Positions 27,207 through 34,631 of a stretch of 64,000 bases of DNA are shown here, one piece after another. This stretch comes from Microbacter margulisiae (GTDB taxonomy: Bacteria; Bacteroidota; Bacteroidia; Bacteroidales; Paludibacteraceae), in the NCBI RefSeq assembly GCF_014192515.1, contig NZ_JACHYB010000002.1, positions 186,001-250,000 on the forward strand, in the 5' to 3' direction. Every line of letters starts with the position of its first letter. The first letter of the stretch is position 1. The notes below the pieces were generated by a model. It saw nothing but the letters and a program-made list of their open reading frames with translations, did no database searches and was not told the origin of the DNA. A program made the position numbers and the translations under genes.

Positions 27207-27914
27207 TTACAATGCAAAATGGGAGCCATTCTGCACTAACGCGTTATATTTGTCATAATCAAAACGGTAGTAAAAGGCACCTCGCTTGGAATTGCTCTTG
27301 TCTTTTTCCTCCGTTTTCTCAAAAATATCCATTGCCAGCACTTTTTTCCGGAAATTTCGCTTGTCAAGCGTTTCGCCCAAAATGGCTTCATAGAGAGATT
27401 GTAATTGCGGCAATGTAAAATATTGCGGCAACAGGTTGAATCCGATCGGTTCTACGGCAGCCTTGCGTTTTAGTTGCTTCCATGCCATCATCACCATGAT
27501 ATTATGATCGAAAATCAATGCCGGGATATCGTTCATTGGAACCCAAACCGCGTTATGACTATCTGCTAATTCCTTATTATAGTCATCACTGTTGATAAGT
27601 GCATAATATGCGGCAGAAAGTACCCTTTCACCGGGATCACGATCTACTTCTCCGAAGATCCCAATCTGCTCCATAAAAACATTTTCTAAACCCGTCAACT
27701 CCTGCAACACGCGCTCGGCGGCAGCATCAATACTTTCTCCCTTATTGAGAAAGCCACCCATCAATGAAAGCTCGCCTATGCATGGATCAAACCGCCGTCT
27801 GATCAATAATAGCTTTAACTCGTCTTCGTGAAATCCAAAAATGATACAGTCGACCGCCACATAAAAGCGATCCTTATTTTCGTAATAATTTCTTACTCCT
27901 TCGTTTTCAACCAT
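27207..27914 (-). CDS. araR: AraR, NrtR-type (Nudix plus winged helix) arabinose regulator
   Basis: 235 aa. The N-terminal Nudix fold (about residues 12-145) has a degenerate Nudix box: 'GGFLNKGESIDAAAERVLQELTGLE' keeps the shape but ends R-x-x-x-E-L-T rather than the catalytic REUXEE, as expected for a sensor rather than a hydrolase. The C-terminal winged helix ('YFTLPQLQSLYEAILGETLDKRNFRKKVLAMDIFEKT') is the NrtR-type DNA-binding domain. In Bacteroides thetaiotaomicron a protein of this architecture is AraR, a repressor released by L-arabinose. The ATG at 27914 is preferred over the TTG at 27923. Its position at the head of araD-araA supports autoregulation of the operon. Confidence 0.88.
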   Translation of the reverse strand: MVENEGVRNYYENKDRFYVAVDCIIFGFHEDELKLLLIRRRFDPCIGELSLMGGFLNKGESIDAAAERVLQELTGLENVFMEQIGIFGEVDRDPGERVLSAAYYALINSDDYNKELADSHNAVWVPMNDIPALIFDHNIMVMMAWKQLKRKAAVEPIGFNLLPQYFTLPQLQSLYEAILGETLDKRNFRKKVLAMDIFEKTEEKDKSNSKRGAFYYRFDYDKYNALVQNGSHFAL

Positions 27915-27949
27915 AACATACAATTTACCACGTAAACTTTATTTTAAAC

Positions 27950-27979
27950 CAAAGTTACACAAACTACTTGTATGTAAAG
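27950..27979 (-). promoter_or_regulatory. ara operon promoter with candidate AraR operator
   Basis: TAACTTTG (27957-27950, minus strand) is a good -7 box. Immediately upstream, 27959-27975 is an imperfect palindrome of the form ACAnACnnnnnGTnTGT, filling the space to the -33 region (27979-27976). A repressor bound there would block RNA polymerase. That AraR is the binder is inference from position. Confidence 0.6.
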
Positions 27980-28477
27980 TATTAAATGTTACTATTGGGA
28001 TGAAATAAATCGTCTGTCCGGATGCCTGAATTAATGGGTGTAAAAATAACACTTATTTCACACCAATGTCAAACTAATTATATGTTATGCAACATAAAAG
28101 TAAATAATTCATTTCGTTCTTACGGTCAACATAAATTTTACATCATCAAAAGAAAGGAACCCAAAGAAAAAAACAACAGCAGGAATCTGTCATTAATCAT
28201 ATTGTGAAAATTATCAAGTATAAGGACTAATGTCACATCAACCACGAGCCCATACCTATGTATAAAATACATTTTAACCCCGATACTGTATTTTTCAGTT
28301 TAGATTTCTCCAACACTCTCCAACAGACAAAATAATATATATAAACATTTACCGCTTACAGATTAAAAGACACACAAACCGTATATTTCTTATATTTAAC
28401 CATATAACAAAATACAATCAGAATTATTGTTTATAACACATTCAAGATATTGATTATCTTAGACCTGAAACTTTTAT
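27980..28477. other. AT-rich intergenic region upstream of the ara operon
   Basis: About 500 bp with no believable gene: the one plus-strand frame here (28022-28207) has no start context, no promoter and no family resemblance. No tRNA or terminator was seen. Confidence 0.5.
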
Positions 28478-28478
28478 T

Positions 28479-28576
28479 GTCCCCGGTATCTTTTCTCTTT
28501 ACCTTGGTAATTATTCCTTTTACCAGGGTAACGCCTTCTGTTACCCCGGTAACTTTTCTTTTAGCGGGCGCTAAAA
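28479..28576. repeat. Array of palindromes spaced exactly 21 bp apart
   Basis: Three copies of TTACC-nn-GGTAA at 28499-28510 (nn TT), 28520-28531 (AG) and 28541-28552 (CC), then an 18-bp palindrome TTTTAGCG-GG-CGCTAAAA at 28559-28576. A degenerate member (CC-CC-GG followed by TA) is centred at 28483.5. The centres are 28483.5, 28504.5, 28525.5, 28546.5 and 28567.5, all 21 bp apart, or two helical turns. The spacers are not repeated, so the palindromes themselves appear to be under selection. It looks like an operator array on one face of the helix; alternatively, as RNA, the GGTAA of one unit can pair with the TTACC of the next. Confidence 0.85.
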
Positions 28577-28577
28577 C

Positions 28578-28851
28578 GGGTCTATTCAATAAGCTGAATC
28601 AAGTTCTTTATGAGTTTGCTCTTCATTCGATTCAATTTGGTGTTTAGGCTTTGCTTTATTGTGGTTAGGATCTCACATTAAAGAAATCTGTTTTTGCTAA
28701 TTCTTATCAGCCACTATTGCTGTAGATGCTCAAAGAAATAGGTTTTGCGTGCCATTGCATTTTTAACATGAAAAAATTGCAAATGCCTGTTTTTTGTGCG
28801 TAACTTTTGCACAATAAATTTTGTATGCACTTTGTTACTTTCAGATGAAAC
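28578..28851. other. Intergenic region between the palindrome array and the kinase-like gene
   Basis: About 275 bp. It contains AT-rich DNA with near-matches to a -7 box (TAAATTTTG at 28815-28823, preceded by TTTG at 28793-28796), one base too long for the consensus. It presumably holds the promoter of the gene at 28867. Confidence 0.4.
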
Positions 28852-28866
28852 ATGGAGGGACACCTT

Positions 28867-29505
28867 ATGAAACCAAATCAGCCTTTAATCATTACCATCA
28901 GCCGACAGATAGGTTCTGGTGGGGCGTATATCGGACAACAGATTGCAAGGTACTTTGACATCCTGTATGCCGATCGCGAAATTATATCCGAAACAGCACA
29001 ACGGTTTTCAATTCATCCCAAAGAAATTGCACATCGTGATGAAAAAATTATTTCTGCATGGGAAGCATTTATGCAAGCTATTACACGTAACCCTGACCGT
29101 ATTGAGTTCAGTCCGTTTCCTCCAACAGACAAAGAGCTATTTAAAGCCGAAAGCGAAGTAATTGAACGATTAGCAACCGAACGTTCGGCCGTAATCATGG
29201 GTCGGTGTGGTTCGTATATCCTTCGCCAACACCCGAATCATATCAGCATTTTCTTACATGCAAGCAACGTTTTTCGGATAAAACATCTTTGCGAAGTACA
29301 CAACATGTCGGAAATCAGAGCACAAAAAACAATCGCCGAATATGATAAAGACAGAGGAGCCTACATACACCAGTTCACCGGACTGAACTGGACGGATGCC
29401 ACCCAATATAATCTTACATTCAGAACGGATATTCTCGGACTGGAGACCAGTGCCAAGGAAATTATAAATTTTATAGAAACGACACTGGCGAAAAAAGAGC
29501 TATAA
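28867..29505 (+). CDS. Cytidylate kinase-like family protein
   Basis: 212 aa, P-loop NTPase of the cytidylate-kinase-like type (PF13189-like). 'LIITISRQIGSGGAYIGQQIARYF' is the altered Walker A region of this family, 'YADREIISETAQRFSI' and 'VIMGRCGSYIL' follow, and 'EYDKDRGAYIHQFTGLNWTDATQYNLTFRTDILG' resembles the lid and C-terminal region of CMP kinases. The natural substrate of this family is not known to me. The ATG at 28867 is preceded at short distance by GGAGG, so it is chosen over the in-frame ATG at 28852. It is a single gene downstream of the 21-bp-phased palindrome array. Confidence 0.85.
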   Translation: MKPNQPLIITISRQIGSGGAYIGQQIARYFDILYADREIISETAQRFSIHPKEIAHRDEKIISAWEAFMQAITRNPDRIEFSPFPPTDKELFKAESEVIERLATERSAVIMGRCGSYILRQHPNHISIFLHASNVFRIKHLCEVHNMSEIRAQKTIAEYDKDRGAYIHQFTGLNWTDATQYNLTFRTDILGLETSAKEIINFIETTLAKKEL

Positions 29506-30224
29506 CCGCAAGCTGTTCATAAAGAAACAGTGCAAGTGATAATCTCTTGTTTCACATCGGATTAATAAAAATGATTATCCAGAGATAAAGATTACTACAA
29601 ACTTCAGGATGATTTTGGCGGAAAAGATACAAGAGTATCTTTTCAAGCTGTAATTCATATCATCTCATAAATCTATTTGGTATTGTGTTTTGCCGGATGA
29701 GGATCTCCCCTGCTTAAAAGAAAGATTTGCATGATCGGCTATCAGCATATCATATAGGATATTACACAAGTTTATCTTTTGAACTTGATACATCCTGTCA
29801 TAATCTCAGGATGAAGCACAGTAACCTATTTTCCAGAAAAGGAGCAATTATAACTCTGCATAACTGCATATTTCAAAAAAACAGATTCACTCCTCTGTTT
29901 GTATTTTTTCCTCTACAGATTTCTACAATTTTCCACAGATTTTATTTACGCCAAGAAACTAATTATTAATGAATTAATGATAATGGTACAGTTCTTGACT
30001 ATTAATTGTTAGTACACAGTTGAAAGCTGTGATGTATCAAATATCAAATTAAAATAGATAAAGAAATACCTGCACCCATGATAAAAGCACCTTTAATCAT
30101 ATGACGTTATAATCACTGGAAAAACAAGTACAATCACACCGGCAAAACAGATTGCCTGTAGTTTTAATAACATCACTATTCATTATTAGTCACTTAGGTA
30201 TTAAACTATTTAATTACTCTTGAA
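29506..30224. other. 719-bp intergenic region
   Basis: No convincing gene: the one frame (29727-29969) lacks start context and family resemblance. A 10-bp perfect hairpin, GAAAAGATAC (29621-29630) with GTATCTTTTC (29635-29644), could end the preceding kinase-like transcript. The rest is AT-rich with no recognised RNA. Confidence 0.45.
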
Positions 30225-30749
30225 ATGAAAACTATTAAAATTATCTTTTTAATGAGTATCCTTAGTGTTGCATATTTAGCGACAGTTAAGGGACAAGTAC
30301 GGGTAAAAGTAAATTTCAATTTATTTCCCCAGTGGCAACCCGCATCGTATAATAATGTTGAATATTATTTTCTACCAGAACTAGGAGTTTATTATTATGT
30401 ACCAAATCACACATTTATTTATCCAGATGGCAATAGATGGTTATTTACCAGAGAATTGCCTGAAAGATACCGACATTATGACCTGTATTCAACAGATAAA
30501 GTAATTATAAATGCTCCTACTCCGTATTTACGTAATAGCTATTATGCAGAGCAATATCGACATGATCAAGATAATCACTATCAAGCAGATCGATGGGGTT
30601 TCAAAAGGGATAACGGCAGACATCGGGGTTGGGACAGAAGGGATAATGTACAAAATTATTATGGAGATGATTTTCATGGACATAATAATTATCGTGGTTA
30701 TAGGGAACATGGACGAGACCATCAGGAACACGATCACGAATGGCATTAA
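30225..30749 (+). CDS. Secreted protein with His/Arg/Asp-rich tail, unknown function
   Basis: 174 aa. Signal peptide 'MKTIKIIFLMSILSVAYLATVKGQ'. The mature N-terminal half is rich in aromatic residues ('YNNVEYYFLPELGVYYYVPNHTFIYPDGNRWLFTRELPERYRHYDLY'), a pattern I have seen in small envelope proteins of Bacteroidota without known function. The last 65 residues are strongly hydrophilic, dominated by His, Arg, Asp, Gly and Tyr, and end 'HQEHDHEWH', which suggests metal binding or a disordered tail. It is followed 43 bp later by another exported protein, so the pair may act together in the envelope. Confidence 0.75.
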   Translation: MKTIKIIFLMSILSVAYLATVKGQVRVKVNFNLFPQWQPASYNNVEYYFLPELGVYYYVPNHTFIYPDGNRWLFTRELPERYRHYDLYSTDKVIINAPTPYLRNSYYAEQYRHDQDNHYQADRWGFKRDNGRHRGWDRRDNVQNYYGDDFHGHNNYRGYREHGRDHQEHDHEWH

Positions 30750-30792
30750 AAAGAGAAACTATATATTAACTATTAACAACCGAATAACTACG

Positions 30793-31293
30793 ATGAAAAA
30801 GAGTCTTATATTTGTAATCTTTGCTTTTGTTTCTGTGATTTCATTTGGTCAGAATTCGTTAGCAATGGGTAAAACTCAGTTGAACTTTGGATTAGGTCTA
30901 TCCGATTGGGGAGTTCCAGTCTATTTTGGATTTGATTATGCCGTCAGTAGTGATATTACCTTAGGAAGTGAATTATCCTATCGTTCATATCACGAAGACG
31001 TGAATAATACCTATTATGATCACTCGATTGAGGGAGTTTCAGGGAATTTCAATTATCATTTTAACAATTTATTATCAATTCCTCAAAACTGGGATGTATA
31101 TGCCGGACTAAATATTGGCTTTTACATTTGGAATTCTCCGGATACCTATGGAGGATCCCATTCTTCTGGATTAGGACTGGGTGCACAAATTGGAGGTCGA
31201 TATTTTATTTCAAAACGTGTAGCACTTAATCTGGAATTTGGTGGTGAGAATACATTTGCTGATGGAAAATTTGGTTTGACAGTGCAATTGTGA
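30793..31293 (+). CDS. Outer-membrane beta-barrel-like protein, unknown function
   Basis: 166 aa from the ATG at 30793, which opens a good signal peptide ('MKKSLIFVIFAFVSVISFGQ'). The frame is open back to 30511, but that part overlaps the preceding gene and gives no sensible protein. The mature chain alternates polar and aromatic residues in strands ('TQLNFGLGLSDWGVPVYFGFDYAVSSDITLGSELSYR', 'WDVYAGLNIGFYIW') and ends with a strand finishing in 'LTVQL', typical of small eight-stranded outer-membrane barrels. No ligand can be inferred. Confidence 0.8.
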   Translation: MKKSLIFVIFAFVSVISFGQNSLAMGKTQLNFGLGLSDWGVPVYFGFDYAVSSDITLGSELSYRSYHEDVNNTYYDHSIEGVSGNFNYHFNNLLSIPQNWDVYAGLNIGFYIWNSPDTYGGSHSSGLGLGAQIGGRYFISKRVALNLEFGGENTFADGKFGLTVQL

Positions 31294-31527
31294 TTGCGCT
31301 CTTTTATCCAACTCGGTTATTTAATATAACGATTCAAAAATTCCGATAATCGAAAGGAGGTGCTCATTAAAAAATTGACAGGAAATAAATGTAGCAACTT
31401 GCTAAATTAAAAAATAGCCTTGCTGTATTACTTAGAAATAATTCCAAAACAAATTATTAAGCTATTTATATCCAGAATATTATTCCAATATAAATTTCAT
31501 GTATCATTAAAATCAAATCATTAGCGT

Positions 31528-32322
31528 ATGAAAACAGTAAAATTTTTTATTATATTGATTGGAGTAGTGACTTTGTTCGCATGTAACACTACGAAAACTC
31601 CAAGTTCACCACAATCGGTATCATTTCTGCTGACAGATGCTCCGGCTCTGCAGGGATTTCAGTTAAACTTTACGAAGGTAAATGTTCAAATTACCGAAAT
31701 TGACTATGTAACCGCTGATTCGTCTATTACAAAAGTAACTTCGTTTGTCCCTGGGATTTATGATTTGAAATCCTTAATGAATGGTGATAGCACTCTATTG
31801 TCACAAATCATATTACCCAATAATACAGCGATTAAGCAGGTGCGATTAGTCTTAGGAAGTGATAACACCGTTACACTGGCCGATGGCACTACGCATGCAT
31901 TAACTATTCCAAGCGGACAACAATCGGGGATTAAGATTAATGTGGATTCTACAGTTCCCTCTTCAGGCGATTATTCCATTATGATTGACTTTAACATTGG
32001 ACGATCCATATTTCAAAATGGGAATGGAGTATACCTGTTAAAACCTGTTCTGCGGGCCTTTGTAGTAGAAGCCACTTCTAATATTAAAGGAAATATTTCG
32101 CCTTCTGATTTACCGACAAAAGTGTTCGTCATCAACGGAACAGACACTATATCAACTATTTCTGACACAACCAAAAATAATTATTTCCAACTTTCCGGAT
32201 TTACAGCAGGCAGTTACACGGTACAATTCATGCCGATGGATACGACAGTGGTTACAAAAACAGCCACAGCCGATGTATCATTTGGAAGCGATACAAATTT
32301 GGGCACGGTAGTTGTAAAATAA
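31528..32322 (+). CDS. DUF4382-domain lipoprotein
   Basis: 264 aa. Lipoprotein signal with the lipobox 'LFAC' (Cys near residue 19). The central part has the DUF4382 pattern: 'VSFLLTDAPALQGFQLNFTKVNVQITEIDY', then 'YDLKSLMNGDSTLLSQIILPNNTAIKQVRLVLG'. A C-terminal carboxypeptidase-regulatory-like beta domain ('IKGNISPSDLPTKVFVINGTDTISTISD...FTAGSYTVQFMP') follows. DUF4382 lipoproteins are common in Bacteroidota and of unknown function. It is a single gene, followed after 34 bp by a strong terminator. Confidence 0.88.
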   Translation: MKTVKFFIILIGVVTLFACNTTKTPSSPQSVSFLLTDAPALQGFQLNFTKVNVQITEIDYVTADSSITKVTSFVPGIYDLKSLMNGDSTLLSQIILPNNTAIKQVRLVLGSDNTVTLADGTTHALTIPSGQQSGIKINVDSTVPSSGDYSIMIDFNIGRSIFQNGNGVYLLKPVLRAFVVEATSNIKGNISPSDLPTKVFVINGTDTISTISDTTKNNYFQLSGFTAGSYTVQFMPMDTTVVTKTATADVSFGSDTNLGTVVVK

Positions 32323-32356
32323 CACAAAGCAATATTAGTTTCAATACATAATAATG

Positions 32357-32390
32357 GCTGCTTGCAATTTTTATTGTGAGCAGCTTTTTT
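32357..32390 (+). terminator. Terminator of the DUF4382 lipoprotein gene
   Basis: Stem GCTGCTTGCAAT (32357-32368) with ATTGTGAGCAGC (32373-32384), one G-T pair, 4-nt loop, T run 32385-32390. Confidence 0.9.
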
Positions 32391-32410
32391 ATAGCTGAAA
32401 TACCCTTGAT

Positions 32411-32443
32411 TTTGATGTATCGGTAAATTTCTACCTAACTTTG
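32411..32443 (+). promoter_or_regulatory. Promoter of the hybrid histidine kinase gene
   Basis: TTTG (32411-32414), 21 bp, TAACTTTG (32436-32443). The -7 box ends four bases before the ATG at 32448, so transcription should start at or next to the start codon, predicting a leaderless message. Confidence 0.75.
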
Positions 32444-32447
32444 TATA

Positions 32448-34631
32448 ATGAATATCGAAAATAAAATTCGGTTCAAAGCGGCAGGATTGTACTTGATCGC
32501 AGGAATTTCTGCTGTGGCGATGGTAATATTTCTTTATAATGTAAGAAGTAATATCAATAGTCAGCGTATAGAAGCAGAAAAGCAACATCGTGTTCTCATT
32601 TTTACGAATGACTTGATTTATGCTGTAGGTCAGGCCCAAGCATCGGTAAGTTTTTTTGTTTCTACCCGAAACGAAAAATACATAAAAGATTTTCAAGTCA
32701 AACTTATATACATCAACTCCCTAATCGATACCCTTTCGGTCATTGAACCCTTAGAAAAAGAAAATTTGCAACAAATCAAGGTTCTTCTCGCCCGACAAAC
32801 TTCCAATGTCTCGGAGTTGAATCGGCTGTTAGATGATGAAAACCCGCTTACTCCGATCAGCGAACGCATCCAGCAATATAAACCGCAACAAAACGCCACC
32901 TCTCACGTTGTCACCATTCGACATGACACGGTTTATAAACCATCAAAAGAGAAAAAAAACTTTTTCAGGAGACTGAAGGATGTATTTAGCCCTGGAAAAA
33001 ATACCACAATGGTCGTTTCCAATATACGTGTTGACACCATTAAAGTTGGAAATTCCACTCCGTCGCCTTTCCTTTCAGAAGTGAGGAGTTTAGCGTTTTC
33101 TGCCAGTAAACGCTATGATCAAAATATCAGAGCTATCGAACAACAAGTAGCAAATCAGATCATGTCTGACAGAGAAATTTCAGCTCAAATAGCAGGCCTT
33201 CTTCTGGAACTTCACAAACAAACACTAAACTCAATGCTTGATACCATTGAGCGTAACGAACAGTCAATCAATCGAAACTACACACTTTCGGTAATCGGCG
33301 GAATCATTGCATTAGGGCTTATTCTGTTATTTATACTGCTCATCATCTACGATGTAAACAAAGGGAAGGAAGCCCGCGAAAAACTCCGGCAGGTGATGGA
33401 AAGCCGACACAAGTTGCTATTGTCCGTTTCTCACGATATTAAAAGCCCATTGGGATCGATTCTCGGTTACCTTGAACTTCACCGTCAGCAGGGAGAAGAC
33501 GTCAAATCGATGCAAAACTCCGCCCGACATATTTTGGCTTTGTTGGAAAATCTGTTGGAATATTCCAGTCTCGAACAGGGTTCTTTGCAACTTACTTCAA
33601 CCACCTTTTCACTCGAAGAGCTGAGTGACGAAATCGGGCAGATGTTTTTGCCACTGGCTGAGGCCAAGCATATCTCATTTACATTTTCATCGGATAAGAT
33701 TCGCATCATCTCCGATCAGATGAAAATAAAGCAAATCATAATCAACCTCGTGTCGAATGCTATTAAATATACGCGCATCGGCGAAATAAAACTGGCAACG
33801 ACATATGTCAATCAGCAACTTCGTATTGAAGTAAAAGACACTGGTGCAGGAATTCCTGAAGACAAGCTGGAGGAAATATATGAACCGTTCTCACGGGTGG
33901 AAAGCAATAACACGTTAGCACACGGTACTGGTCTGGGAATGTATGTAGTGAAAGGTTTGATTGAATTGCTGACAGGAAGCATCCAACTCATCTCTACCGT
34001 TGGAAAGGGCACTTCAGTGACAGTTACGATCCCTTGTGTTAAAGCTGAAAGCATTATCAAACAAGGATCAAAAAGAATTGCGGTGTTTGATGACGATCCT
34101 GTTATTGTGAAAATGGCAGGCGAGATGCTTTCTCGTCTTGGACATGTCGTAATAGAAAAAGATTATGATGTGATTTTGACCGACATGGAAATGGGTGAAC
34201 TTTCAGGAAACGACATTCTGGCTTCGGCAGGAAATATTCCGGTCATTGTGATGACAGGGCATAGCGATTTCACAATTGAAAAAGCCCTTCAGCTTGGATT
34301 TGCCGGCTTCCTTCAAAAACCTTTTACCATGGAGTCATTACGGGAGATTTTTGGGGAAGGAGAAAAGGGTAACGATGGTTTCCTGGAAGAAGATGAAGAT
34401 GAGATTAGAGGATTATTTCGAACTTCTACAGCCGAAAATTATGCGATCCTGAGGCAGGCTCTTGCCGATGCCGACTTCAACAAGGCTCAGGCAACCTGTC
34501 ACAAAATGTTACCGATGTTCGTTTTGCTTGGCTATCCGGTAGATGCTCTACGCCGCATGGATGCCCGACGCGGAAATGCTTACGAAGGATGGGAAAAGGA
34601 CGTGGAAACGATTCTGACAATCAAAATTTAA
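32448..34631 (+). CDS. Hybrid histidine kinase with receiver and HPt-like domains
   Basis: 727 aa inner-membrane sensor. Two transmembrane helices ('AGLYLIAGISAVAMVIFLYNV' near residue 11 and 'LSVIGGIIALGLILLFILLIIYDV' near 281) enclose a periplasmic, mostly helical sensor of about 250 residues. HisKA has His329 in 'SVSHDIKSPLGS'. The ATPase domain has the N box 'IIINLVSNAIKYT', G1 'VKDTGAGIPEDKL' and G2 'HGTGLGMYVVKGL'. The receiver has 'FDDDP', Asp579 in 'LTDMEMGEL', Thr and Lys in 'VIVMTGHS' and 'LQKPF'. The C-terminal helices carry His685 ('TCHKML'), like an HPt domain, so a full phosphorelay may be contained here. The receiver is about 14 residues short between beta1 and the Asp. Its likely partner is the convergent regulator at 34621. 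Confidence 0.93.
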   Translation: MNIENKIRFKAAGLYLIAGISAVAMVIFLYNVRSNINSQRIEAEKQHRVLIFTNDLIYAVGQAQASVSFFVSTRNEKYIKDFQVKLIYINSLIDTLSVIEPLEKENLQQIKVLLARQTSNVSELNRLLDDENPLTPISERIQQYKPQQNATSHVVTIRHDTVYKPSKEKKNFFRRLKDVFSPGKNTTMVVSNIRVDTIKVGNSTPSPFLSEVRSLAFSASKRYDQNIRAIEQQVANQIMSDREISAQIAGLLLELHKQTLNSMLDTIERNEQSINRNYTLSVIGGIIALGLILLFILLIIYDVNKGKEAREKLRQVMESRHKLLLSVSHDIKSPLGSILGYLELHRQQGEDVKSMQNSARHILALLENLLEYSSLEQGSLQLTSTTFSLEELSDEIGQMFLPLAEAKHISFTFSSDKIRIISDQMKIKQIIINLVSNAIKYTRIGEIKLATTYVNQQLRIEVKDTGAGIPEDKLEEIYEPFSRVESNNTLAHGTGLGMYVVKGLIELLTGSIQLISTVGKGTSVTVTIPCVKAESIIKQGSKRIAVFDDDPVIVKMAGEMLSRLGHVVIEKDYDVILTDMEMGELSGNDILASAGNIPVIVMTGHSDFTIEKALQLGFAGFLQKPFTMESLREIFGEGEKGNDGFLEEDEDEIRGLFRTSTAENYAILRQALADADFNKAQATCHKMLPMFVLLGYPVDALRRMDARRGNAYEGWEKDVETILTIKI

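Noticed and set aside
28022..28207. A 61-codon plus-strand frame upstream of the ara operon
   Set aside because: Low-complexity composition, no promoter or conserved pattern; treated as chance.
28479..28576. CRISPR array
   Set aside because: Units are 12-18 bp palindromes with 9-bp gaps, far shorter than CRISPR repeats and spacers, and no cas genes are near.
28450..28647. A 65-codon frame across the palindrome array, with an apparent seven-residue repeat ('TPVTFLL'-like)
   Set aside because: The heptad pattern is a by-product of 21-bp DNA spacing (7 codons). No promoter, no start context and no family resemblance.
29727..29969. An 80-codon plus-strand frame in the 719-bp gap
   Set aside because: Unusual composition, no signal or domain pattern and no promoter box; treated as chance.
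30511..30792. Extended N-terminus of the outer-membrane protein
   Set aside because: This stretch overlaps the preceding gene in another frame and gives an Ile/Met-rich sequence; the ATG at 30793 starts a clean signal peptide.
32214..32696. 160-codon minus-strand frame between the lipoprotein and the kinase
   Set aside because: It runs antisense through two well-supported genes, a terminator and a promoter; no family resemblance.
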